Below, in pieces: positions 48,233-58,347 of a stretch of 64,000 bases of DNA. How positions within the stretch are numbered: the stretch's first letter is position 1; each line of letters opens with the position of its first letter. This DNA is from Bubalus kerabau (lineage: Eukaryota; Chordata; Mammalia; Artiodactyla; Bovidae): positions 29,898,501 through 29,962,500 of the forward strand of contig NC_073633.1 in the NCBI RefSeq assembly GCF_029407905.1. Reading direction: 5' to 3'. The notes below the pieces were generated by a model, which had not been told where the DNA came from, made no database searches, and saw only the letters and a program-made list of their open reading frames with translations. The translations under genes and the position numbers were made by a program.

Positions 48233-49072
48233 TTTGTTTCTTTGGGTTGATTTATTCCTAAATATTTTATTCTTTTCATTGCAATGGTGAATGGAATTGT
48301 TTCCAATATTTCTCTTTCTGTTTTCTTATTGTTAGTGTATGGGAATACAAGAGATTTCTGTGTGTTTATTTTACATCCTGCAACTTTATTCATTGATTAG
48401 CTCTGGTAATTTTCTGATGGAGTCTCTAGGGTTTTCTATGTAGAGGATCATGTCATCTGCAAAGAGTGAGAGTTTTACTTCTTCTTTTCCAATCTGTATT
48501 CCTTTTATTTCTATTTCTTCTCTGATTGCTGTGGCTAAAACTTCCAAAACTATGTTGAATAGTAGTGGTGAGAGTGGGCACCCTTGTCTTGTTCCTGACT
48601 TTAGGGGAAATGCTTTCAATTTTTCACCATTGAGGATAGTGTTTGCTGTGGGTTTGTCATAAATGGCTTTTATTATATTGAGGTATGTTCCCTCTATTCC
48701 TGCTTTCTGGAGGGTTTTTATCATAAATGGATATAGAATTTTGTCAAAGGCTTTTTCTGCTTCTACTGAGATAATCATATGGTTTTTATCTTTCAATTTG
48801 TTTAATGTGGTGTATCACATTGATTGATTTGTTGATATTAAAGAATCCTTGCATCCCTGGGATAAAGCCCACTTGGTCATGATGTATGATCTTTTTAATA
48901 TGTTGTTGGATTCTGTCTGTTAGAATTTTGTTAAGAATTTTTGCATCTATGTTCATCAGTGATATTAGCCTGTAGTTTTCTTTTTTTGTGGCATCTTTGC
49001 TTGGTTTTGGTATTAGGGTGATGGTGGCCTTATAGAATGAGTTTGGAAGTTTACCTTCCTCTGCAAATTTCT

Positions 49073-49340
49073 GGTGGAGAAGGCAATGGCACCCAACTCC
49101 AGTACTCCTGCCTGGAAAATCCCATGGATGGAGGAATTTGGAAGGCTGCAGTCCATGGGGTCGCTAAAAGTCAGACACGACTGAGCGACTTCACTTTCAT
49201 GCACTGGAGAAGGAAATGGCAACCCACTCCAGTGTTCTTGCCTGGAGAATCCCAGGGACAGGGTGCCTGGTGGGCTGCCATCTATGGGGTCACACAGAGT
49301 CGGACACTACTGAAGTGACTTAGCAGCAGCAGCAACAAAT
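49073..49340 (+). mobile_element. BOV-A2 SINE nested in L1
   Basis: Plus-strand dimer ending in a (CAG)n-like tail; flanked by the duplicated AAATTTCTGG of L1 (about 49,065 and 49,337). Confidence 0.9.
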
Positions 49341-49427
49341 TTCTGGAAGAGTTTGAGTAGGATAGGTGTTAGGTCTTTTCTACATTTTTAGTAGAATTCA
49401 TCTGTGAAGCCAAAGTTGATATACATT

Positions 49428-50599
49428 GATTCAGTAAAATAATTTTGTCATCCTCTTTAAGGTATAATTTAGTATAACCTAAGAAATATTCTTGTAATCT
49501 ACTGATTTGTCATTCATTTAGCCTATACTTACTTTTCTCTATCCAGAATCTAGTGACTATTTTAAAACATTTACAGATCTTAGGACTTCTGGGTGAATAG
49601 CAATATTATGCAAAACAATTAATGTACCTCTGTCTTTTTTTTTTAATGTGTTCCAGGGCTCCACTTAGATTTTTCAATAAATAAAATCACTTCAACATAA
49701 AATGGCTTAAAAAATCAGCCCATCTGAATTTCAGAGTCTATTCAGTGCTGTATATTTAAATGAAATTATAATTGGAATAAAATATTATTCTTTTTAAATT
49801 TTATATTGAGTCTTATGTATTAAAATCAGGCTATTCAATCCTGTTACCTCTAAATGTAGAATTGTACTTATTAGATCATCTGTCCTAGAGTCATTCTCAT
49901 GTCACATTTTCTGTCTCATTAGCCCAGAGTGTTCAGTCTCACTTGTCAGTTGCTCATTATTGTTTCTTTTTATAAAATAAAGTTAAGATAAACATGCCAG
50001 ATCTTTTGCTGGTGTAATGCTATAATGTTGTCCTACAAAACTTAACATTTACAGACTGTAGACACTTAGTACCTGTCAACACCAGAGAAGTTATTGACTG
50101 AAGTTCTCTGCACTGTTTCATGTTCATGTGGAATGTAGCTGTCAATATTCCATTTGCTTTCACTGCTGTAATAGATGAATTAATATAAAAGGACCAAAAG
50201 AAAATAGATAAGTAGAAAAGAAAATACAGACAAGGTCTAAAATAGTGCCAGTTCCTGGAATTTGAGATCAAAATAACTCATGAATGACTGAAGCAGCGAG
50301 GAGAGACTGTATTTATCTGAGACATCTACTCTTATGTCTCATTTCACTTCTGAGTGCTGACAGGCAATGAATGCCCGGGCTTGAAATTATATGTAACTAA
50401 GCAGAGGAGATCATGAATGACCACAGCAGCTTGCAAAGCAGCATATTATAAAATATAGATATATATTAATATAACAATTACATATACCAAGAAATTGATA
50501 TTGATAAAATTTTATCAAAATACCCTAACATTATACATCAGTTTTTATGCATCCTTTGGTTTTGATGCATTAGTCCATGAAATTTTATCGCTTGTATTG
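49428..50599. other. No gene; includes about 680 bp without counterpart in block A
   Basis: 49,428-49,800 and 50,490-50,599 match block A; 49,805-50,485 does not and was not assigned to a repeat family. Confidence 0.5.
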
Positions 50600-50877
50600 G
50601 TTCTTGTACCACCACTAAAATCATAACACAGAATTGTTTTGTTTCTTAAAGAAATCTCCTCTGCACACTCTCCCCATGCCTGCAGCTCTTTCTAACCCCG
50701 ACTACTGATCTCTTTTTCATCTCTAATTTTCTTCTTTGAGAATGTTGTATAAGTAGAATCACAGTATGTATACAATCATAATAATCCAATAAGTGTAACC
50801 ATACACCATGTAGCCTCTGAGATTGACTATTTCTTCATTCAGCATAACATCCTGAGAGCCATCTAGGCTATTGTTTT

Positions 50878-51080
50878 TTAGTTGCTAAGTCGTGTCCCAC
50901 TCTTTTGCAACCTCACTAACTGTAGACTTCCAGGTTTCTCTGTCCTTGGAATTTTCCAGGGAAGAATACTGGAGTGGGTTGCCATTTCCTTCTCCAGGGT
51001 ATCTTCCCCAACCAGGGATCAAATCCCCATCTCCTGCATTGCAGGCAGATTCTTACCACTGAGCCACCTCAGAAGCCCCA
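50878..51080 (-). mobile_element. Bov-tA SINE, shared with block A
   Basis: Orthologous to 31,868-32,072, with reversed head GAGCCACCTCAGAAGCCCC. Confidence 0.85.
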
Positions 51081-52035
51081 TCTAAACTATTGCATGTATT
51101 GATAGTCTGTTTCTTTTAACCACTACAAACTGTCACCCACTTATGATGTCTTGACTTTGGATTTTTGATTTTACACTGGTAAGAAAGTGATGCACATTCA
51201 GTAGAAACGACATTTAGCATTTTTAAATTTTATCTTTTCCCATGCTAGCAACATTTGCTGTATATTCTTTGGTGATCTGGGCAGCTGCAGTAAACTGAGC
51301 TCCTAGCCAGCCCTGAGATCATGAGGGTAAAAAACTGACACACTTACCTTCATTCTGCAAACTTACAACTATTCTATTTTCCACTCAATAAACTACATGA
51401 GATTTTCAACATTTTAGTACAAAATAGACTTTGCATTAGATGATTTCTCCCACCTAAAGAAAAAATAAGTAGGCTAAAGTAAAAAAAAAAAAAAAGCAAG
51501 TAGGCTAAAGTAAGTGTTGAGCACATTTAATGTAGGCTGAGTTAGGTATAGTAAGTGCATTTTTGTCATTTTCAACTGAAAATGGTTTATTGAGACACAA
51601 TTCTATTATAAGTTGAAAAAAATCTGTAAATAATATGTCATTGTACAGATGTATTACAGTGGATTTATTTATCTATTCACCCAATGAAGAATAGTTGACT
51701 GATTTCCAGCTTTTGGTCATCACAAATATAGCTGCTATGAATATTCATGTACAGATTTTTGTGTAAATATAAGTTTTTCATTTCTGAAGCATAAAATACT
51801 CAGGAGTGTAATTGCAGAGTTGTAAGGTACATGAATATTTAAGTTTATGTGGAACTGCTGAACTTTTTTCCAGAATGACTGGACCATTCCACCCACCAGT
51901 AATATATGAGTGCTCCAATTACTCTGTATCTTTGCCAGAACTTGATACTGTCAGTATTTTTAATTTTAGTCTTTATGATAGATGTGAAGTAGTATCTCTT
52001 TCTGCCTTAATTTGCATTTTGCTAATGACTTTATC

Positions 52036-52838
52036 AATAACTTCAGATATGCAGATGACACCAGCCTAATGGCAGAAAGTGAAGAGGAACTAACAAGCCT
52101 CTTGATGAAAGTGAAAGAGGAGAGTGAAAAAGTTGGCTTAAAGTTCAACATTCAGAAAACGAAGATCATGGCACCTGGTCCCATGACTTCATGGGAAATA
52201 GATGGGGAAACATTGGAAACAGTGTCAGACTTTATTTTTTGGGGCTCCAAAATCACTGCAGATGTTGATTGCAGACATGAAATTAAAAGATGCTTACTCC
52301 TTGGAAGGAAAGTTATGACCAGACTAGATAGCATATTCAAAAGCAGAGACATCACTTTGCTGACAAAGGTTCATCTAGTCAAGGCTATGGTTTTTCCAGT
52401 AGTCATGTATGGATGTGAGAGTTGGGCTGTGAAGAAAGCTGAGTGCCGAAGAATTGATGCTTTTGAACCGTGGTGTTGGAGAAGACTCTTGAGAGTCCCT
52501 TGGACTGCAAGGAGATCCAACAAGTCTATTCTAAAGGAGATCAGTCCTGGGTGTTCTTTGAAAGGACTGATGCTAAAGCTTAAACTCCAGTACTTTGGCC
52601 ACCTTGTGCGAAGAGTTGGCTCATGGAAAAGACTCTGATGCTGGGAGGTATTGGGGGCAGGAGGAGAAGGGGACGACAGAGGATGAGATGGCTGGATGGC
52701 ATCAGTGACTCGATGGACACGAGTTTGAGTGAACTCCAGGAGTTTGTGATGGACAGGGAGGCCTGGCGTGCTGCGATTCACAGGGTCCCAAAGAGTCAGA
52801 CACAACTGAGTGACTGAACTGAACTGAACTGATTGACT
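52036..52838 (+). mobile_element. BovB LINE 3' part, block B only
   Basis: Begins in the RT palm just before the YADD box (near 52,051-52,062) and ends with the (GAACT)n BovB tail. A 208-codon frame (52012-52638) is open. Block A has no insertion at the matching place (about 33,240). Confidence 0.9.
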
Positions 52839-52859
52839 AATAATGTTGACCATCTTTTT

Positions 52860-53349
52860 TTCTCACTATTTTTTAAATTATGAAAGTATATTAAAACATT
52901 TACATTAGACTTAGAAAACACAACACAAAATACAGTTCCACTATATATTACAAATAATTTTTAAGCAAATGAATTAAAAATTTTAGTTAGCGTTTCAATG
53001 GCAAACTCTCAAAAATTAATAGAATGAGTATACAGAAAAGTTGAAGGGTACAGTAGACTTGAAAAGCACTATGAATCAACATAATTAAGACTTATGCAAT
53101 TTTCACACAATAGTAGGATGCAAATTCTATTCAAGGTCCCATAGACTATAAACTAGGAGACACTGGTACACATCCAGGGACATAAAACAAGGTGCAAAAT
53201 TTCATGGTCTAAAGGTATTGAAATCGTACAGTCAGTTTTCTAATCACCTTGGAATTATGTTAGAAATCGCTATCAAGAGATATTTGAAAATAACCCACAT
53301 ATTTTCCAATGCAATGTGACATTTACTAAAAGAGATATTTGACTTAGCC
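52860..53349 (-). mobile_element. Unclassified 490-bp retro-insert with poly-A and TSD
   Basis: Flanked by the direct repeat TGACCATCTTTTT (52,847-52,859 and 53,350-53,362). Minus strand ends in an A-run, as expected for LINE-mobilised RNA. Absent in block A. Source not identified; possibly L1-derived. Confidence 0.6.
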
Positions 53350-54605
53350 TGACCATCTTTTTATATGCTTATTTCCTTACCACATAGCTCTCCGATGAAG
53401 TGTCTGTGTAAATCTATCATCCAGTTTTCAACTGGATTGTTTTCTTCCTGCTGAGTCTAGAGGGTTCATTGTATTCTGAACACAATCTTTTGATGAAAAT
53501 GTATTTTGCAAATATTTCCTGTCATTCTGTGGTTTATCTTTTTCCTTCTCTTAACAGTGTCTTTTGCAGAGCAAACATTTTTAATTTTGATGAAACCTAA
53601 GTTTGTTTATGGATCATGCTCTTGGTGTCATGTCAAAATTCTTTTTGTCTAGCCCTAGGTCATGAAGATACTCTCTTATGTTTTTCCTAAAAGATTTGGC
53701 AATTTTACATCTTACACTTGGATATGGTTCATTTTGAGGCTATACCCACATTTTTGTATAAGGTGTGATATTTAGGCCGAGTTTCAATTATTTCCCAAGA
53801 ATATCCAATTGTCCCAACATCATTTGCTCATAAGACTGTGTTGCCTCCATTGAACTGTCTTTGCACTTTGTCAAAAAAATAAATCTTCCCTACTTGTGTA
53901 AATTTACTTCTATACACTTACTCAGTGACATAAACTTGTTAATTATATTCTTTTATTACCCTTTTAACATTATAGAACTTGTAGAATAACTTTCTTTTTA
54001 GTTACTTATATTCATAATTTGTGTTTTTTTCTTTTTCCCTTGATAATTCTACCTAGAAATATTTCAATCTTATTCGTCATTTTAACAAAATTAACTTTGT
54101 ATTTCATGACTATCCCTATAGCGTTCTTTGTATTTCACCAATCCAACATTTTCTTATTTACTTCTTTCAGTTTATGTTGGGTTTAATTCGCTTTTCTATC
54201 ATCTTTCGCTGAAAGCCTACATGATAGTTTTTCAACCTTTTTTCTTTCGTTAAATAAGCATTAAATAGATAAATTTCCTTTTATGTATTATTTTAGCTGC
54301 ATCTCTTACATATTTATATAATGTGCTCTCACAATATTTACTTTCAAAATATTTTCTAAAGTCATAGTAATTGTTTCTTTAACCTATGGTTATTTTTAAG
54401 TTAGTGCATATATTCCAAATATTTGAGAGTTTCTACAGACATCTCTTTGTACTAGATATTCTGTATCATCCCCATTTTGAAGAATAAATTCCATATAATT
54501 TTAGTTTTCTTAAATATATTAAGATTTTTATGACCAAACAGATTGTGTGTGTGTGTGCATGTGTATTTCATCTACACAGCAGGGTGTGGCTGCAGCTCAG
54601 CTGCA

Positions 54606-54644
54606 GGTTTGGGTACAGGTTGCAGGTGCCTGGGGAGCACCCAG
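54606..54644 (-). other. RSS of TRAV23-B, heptamer destroyed
   Basis: The heptamer position reads CTGGGTG (54,638-54,644) instead of CACAGTG; the CAC essential for RAG cleavage is lost. Nonamer position ACCCAAACC (54,606-54,614). Confidence 0.82.
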
Positions 54645-55150
54645 CACTTGCTGCACAGATGTAGGTGGCTGAGTCGCCAGGCTGGGAAGTTGTGATGTGC
54701 AATGAGAGCTGTTTGGCACTCTTATTGAGGGAAACTGTGAAACTTCCATCTTCCATTTCATTCATAACTGAACGTATGGCTATCAGGAATGCAGGTCCTT
54801 TACCAGGATATTGCCAGTGTCACAGGAGATACTCAAACACACCCTTCTCACAACTACAGTTCAGAATGGAAATCTCTCCTTGGACTGTCAAAGATTGAGG
54901 GCTCTGTTTCACTTGCTCTTGTTCACTTTTTTCCTTCTGTTGTCCACTTACCCCTACTTAAAGAGATTAAAAAGTCATTAGTTCCACAGACATCTATTTC
55001 TTTCTTGGAGTTTCTGTCTGCATGAGCTTGTTTGTAATCCAGTTTTCTCGGTCCACCTAATTGATGAGATATCCTAGGTTTTCTCCTTCACAACTCACAG
55101 CCTAGTTCAAGCCACAGAAGTGAAAATGATGCTCCCGGTATCTTGTCCAT
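54645..55150 (-). pseudogene. TRAV23: T-cell receptor alpha (delta) variable pseudogene, TRAV23 subgroup (copy B)
   Basis: Leader 55150-55099 (MDKIPG start, intact donor GTGAGT) and V exon 54953-54645 (acceptor AAGTAG). The conserved Trp of FR2 is replaced by TGA (near 54,812). A 3-nt deletion removes one Glu from the VQEGE motif. FR3 stays in frame, unlike copy A, and reaches ATYICAAS with the second Cys. The heptamer is also lost, so this copy is dead for both translation and recombination. Confidence 0.88.
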
Positions 55151-55339
55151 TGTTTCTGGCATCAGTGCTCAGTGGCAACTCAAGTTCCTCTTCTGCTCTT
55201 CTCAGCCAGCTAGAACTCTAAGTTCATATCTGCTTTAATTCTTTCAGTAGGCCCCACCCTCTCACAAACTGGAGAATATCTTTATTGGAGTGATTTCATT
55301 TAATTCCTTTCACTTTTTAACATTTTTGAGTTCACCATG

Positions 55340-55552
55340 TGTACTTAGTCACTCAGTCAGTCCAACTCTTTGAGACCCCATGGACTGGAGCCCGCCAGGC
55401 TCCTCTGTCCATGAGATTTCCCAGTGTTTCCCAAGAATACTGGAGTGGGTTACCATTTCCTCCTCCAGATGATCTTGCCAACCCCAGGATCAAACCCATG
55501 TCTTCTGCATCTCCTTCATTGGTTGGCAAATTCTTTACCACTGGGAAGCTGT
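55340..55552 (-). mobile_element. Bov-tA SINE between TRAV23-B and TRAV22-B
   Basis: Reverse-oriented, body recognised (ACTGGAGTGGGTTACCATTT); the head is diverged (TTTACCACTGGGAAGCTG). Confidence 0.82.
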
Positions 55553-55801
55553 GGTTAAATATTTATTTTAATTCTATCCTCTTATCAACTACTCTGCTAG
55601 TTCCCAGTTAGAAGTTTCTAGTGCAGAAGAAGATACATGTGGAGAAGGAAAGATAAAGACCAAAGTCCATAATCTGTAGGGCCAAAAGGTGTCTGTGATT
55701 AAAACTGTACTGATGTAGGTGAGTAACATTAAGCACTGCAGATGACCTGTGGTGGCCTCATGGTGTGACTGTGGCTGGAGGAGGGGCTGAGCCCCAGGGA
55801 G

Positions 55802-55840
55802 TGTTTGTGTAGAGGCTGCAGGTGCCTGGGGAGCACTGTG
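55802..55840 (-). other. 23-RSS of TRAV22-B
   Basis: Heptamer CACAGTG (55,834-55,840), 23-bp spacer, nonamer ACACAAACA (55,802-55,810). Confidence 0.88.
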
Positions 55841-56373
55841 CTGCACAGCACAGAAGTAAGTGCCTGAGTCTGTGGTCTGTGAAGAGGAAATGTGCAGTGA
55901 GCTGTGGCCTTCTTTAGGAACTGTCGTGGCATTTAATCTTCCATCCTGCTTTGTCCCTGAAGGAATGTAAAGCAGGTGGATGATGCGGCCCCCAGGGTTC
56001 TGAAGATACCAATTCACACTCTGTGGGAAAGTGGAAAAATTACACTGAAGCATGTAGCTGACTCCCTCCTGGAGACTCAGGGCTGGAGGACTCTGCTCCA
56101 CATCCACTCCTTGCACACCTGATGAGGAAAGAGAAACAGTCACTGGTGAGGGTCACTGTAACTCCTACTAAACCCTGAAAGTGCCCTCCCCATCCGCATG
56201 GATGATGAGATGGATGATGAGAAGGATAAAAAGTATGCAGGACTTGTCAGCTCCTCTCCCTCCCCCAACAATAGAGCAGTGCCTCATTCCTTCAGATCCC
56301 CTGTGGGGCAGCTGCAACTCACACAAACCTGGGCAAGCAAAAGCCCCAGCACAGTGCCTGCTAGCCCCTTCAT
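55841..56373 (-). CDS. TRAV22: T-cell receptor alpha variable segment, TRAV22 subgroup (copy B)
   Basis: The V exon 56118-55841 is open, with first Cys (MLQCNFS), Trp (VNWYLQ), the IPSGTKQDGRL framework and second Cys (GTYFCAVQ); a good 23-RSS follows. The leader exon starts at ATG 56373-56371 (MKGLAGTVLGLLLAQV). The junction is unusual: the canonical-looking donor GTGAGT (exon end 56323) leaves phase 0, but the V exon needs phase 1. A GTGTGA donor 2 nt upstream (exon end 56325) restores the frame. So it is probably functional if the upstream GT is used, otherwise it makes an out-of-frame message. CCAAT and GC boxes lie upstream. Expression data would decide. Confidence 0.85.
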
Positions 56374-56467
56374 GGTGCTTCCTCTTCTTGTTGGGACATT
56401 TTCACTGTAAGACACTTAACTAAACCCTGAGGGAGTGAGTGGTCATAAGTCCTTCCTGCTCCTGCAG

Positions 56468-56523
56468 CCAATCAGCTCACCCAGCAAATCCTGCTCAGGT
56501 GACACTGACAGGACGCCCCGCCC
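56468..56523 (-). promoter_or_regulatory. TRAV22-B promoter elements
   Basis: CCAAT box (56,468-56,472) and GC box GCCCCGCCC (56,515-56,523), same order as in copy A. The ETS-like AGGAAG of copy A is changed to AGGACG here. Confidence 0.6.
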
Positions 56524-56892
56524 TCCCACCGCAGCCAACTCAGCATGTGCTGCCAGGGGTAGACGAGAGAAGGAAATAGAAAGAGCATGATTTTATGATT
56601 TGAGGGACATTTTCTGAGAACATTTAGGAGAAGGAAGACCCTGATTAGGAATGTGGGAGAGTTTTAGGGAAAAGAAAGCAAAAATTATTTATATAGCCCC
56701 ATCCTTCTCTCACATGACATGGATGCAGTAGATTCTTCCTTAATGAAATACTGTTTCCCAGAAGTGCTGAGGACGCAGCTTTTGCTTCTCTTATGCACTT
56801 ACTTGTGGTTCTGAAGGGTGCTCATGAATCAGCATGATCAGAAGCTGTTTCTATTGGCTGGAACACTTTGCTGTATTAAACAGTATTACTTT

Positions 56893-57412
56893 TTAATTAA
56901 TTTATTTCTAATTGGAGGATAATTACTTTACAATATTGTGTTGGCTTTTGCCATACAATGATGTGAATCAGCCAGAAGTATACATACATCCCCTCCTTTT
57001 GAGTCTTCCCTCCATTCCCCTAGGTTGTTACAGAGCTCTGTGTTGACCTCCCTGCATCATACAGCAACTTCCCACTAGCTATCTATTTTACATATGGTAA
57101 AGCATATGTTTCAATGTTACTCTCTCAATTTTTCCCACTCTCTCCCTCCCCTACTGTGTCCAAAGTCTGTTCTCTATGTCTGTGTCTCTATTTTTGCCCC
57201 GCAAATAGGGTCCATCAACAGATGAACAGATAAATAAGTTGTCATACTTATATACAATGGAATATTTCTCAGCCATAAAAAAACACATTTGAGACAGTTC
57301 TAGTGAGGTGGATGAGACTAGAGCCTATTAAACAGAGTGATGTAAGCCAGAAAGATAAAATAAATTGTATATTAATTCATATATATGGATTCTATAAAAA
57401 TGGTACTGATGA
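56893..57412. mobile_element. L1 3' end with 5' inversion
   Basis: 56,893-57,206 is the L1 3' UTR on the minus strand; 57,207-57,412 is the immediately preceding L1 segment (end of ORF2) on the plus strand. The two pieces are adjacent in an intact L1 (compare 15.9-16.4 kb), the signature of twin priming. Block A lacks it at about 41,010. Confidence 0.78.
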
Positions 57413-57455
57413 CTTCAAAAGTTACATATATTTATTTTAGACTCAGCCTGCATTT

Positions 57456-57606
57456 TCATGCATTGGAGAAGGAAGTGGCAACCCACTCCAGTGTTCTTGC
57501 CTGGAGAATCCCAGGGACAGGGCAGCCTGGTGGGCTGCCATCTATGGGGTCGCACAGAGTTGGACACGACTGAAGCGACTTAGCAGCAGCAGCAGCAGCA
57601 GCAACC
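57456..57606 (+). mobile_element. BOV-A2 half-unit with (CAG)n tail
   Basis: Second half of BOV-A2 from ATGCATTGGAGAAGGAAGTG to a GCAGCAGCAGCAGCAG tail. Confidence 0.85.
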
Positions 57607-57879
57607 TGCATTGAAAGCAATATTAAGTTATCTTAACCACCAGCTGGACATTGAAAATTGAATTGTAATAGTTCTATTTTTGTTAAAGTGAGTGAATCAA
57701 TTATTTTTTACATTTCTATTGTAAATACATTTTAAACTGCTGATTATTAGTTTTGTATTATGCTTTTTAATTTTAGTAGGCTATTTTAGAGAAAAATAAG
57801 TGTTTTTGAAACCATATGAAGATAATTTTAGTTTGTGCTCTTATCTCAGACTCTGTAAATAATATCTATACTCTGTCAG

Positions 57880-58347
57880 TAGATTTGGGTGGTTCAGTAG
57901 TAGCAGCACGTAGACCTAGTTGCTCCAAGGCATGTGGGATCTTAGTTATCCAACCAGGGACCAAACCTGTGTCCCTTGCATTGGCAGGCAGATTCTTTAC
58001 CACTGAGCCGCCAGGGTAAGCCCCATGTGCTACTTGCATTCCTGCATGCTAAGTCACTTCAGTCATGTCGGATTCTTTGCAACTCTAAAGACTGTAATCT
58101 GCCAGTCTCTTCTGTCCATGGGATTCTCCAGGGAAGAATACTACAATGGGTTGCCATCCCCTCCTCCAAGGGATCGTCCAACCAACGATTGAACCCGGGT
58201 CTCTTGAAGCTCTTGCATTGCAGGTGGATTCTTTACTGCTAAGCCAAGGGGGACCCCCCCATGTGCTGCTTGCTGCTGCTAAGTCGCTTCAGTCGTGTCC
58301 AACTCTGTGCAATCCCATAGACAGCAGCCCACCAGGCTGCCCCGTCC
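57880..58347 (-). mobile_element. Three adjacent minus-strand SINEs
   Basis: 57,880-58,023 is a tRNA-headed SINE with a different body (GGCATGTGGGATCTTAG), probably a SINE2/CHR-type element. 58,035-58,253 is Bov-tA. 58,262-58,347 is a BOV-A2 fragment cut off where the BovB begins. Confidence 0.75.

Larger units (their letters stand above)
46105..49412 (-). mobile_element. L1 (bovine type), 5'-truncated, block B only, with two nested BOV-A2
   Basis: Flanked by a 15-bp target duplication with one mismatch, AAGTTGACATACATT (46,090-46,104) and AAGTTGATATACATT (49,413-49,427). Block A has the empty site at about 29,290. The element covers the L1 3' end back into ORF2; open pieces remain (e.g. 48796-48386, with the FADD RT box) but the frame is broken. 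BOV-A2 copies sit at 47,958-48,232 (minus) and 49,073-49,340 (plus). Confidence 0.92.
50600..54530 (-). mobile_element. Ancient L1, minus strand (block B), with nested insertions
   Basis: Counterpart of 31,570-35,095. Interrupted by Bov-tA (50,878-51,080), BovB (52,036-52,838) and a 490-bp insert (52,860-53,349). Confidence 0.65.
43360..57870. repeat. Paralogous block B: TRDV1-TRAV23-TRAV22 cassette
   Basis: Counterpart of block A, same orientation and gene order. Block B has its own insertions (L1 at 46.1-49.4 kb, BovB at 52.0-52.8 kb, a 490-bp insert at 52.86-53.35 kb) and a shorter TRAV23-TRAV22 interval. Confidence 0.85.
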
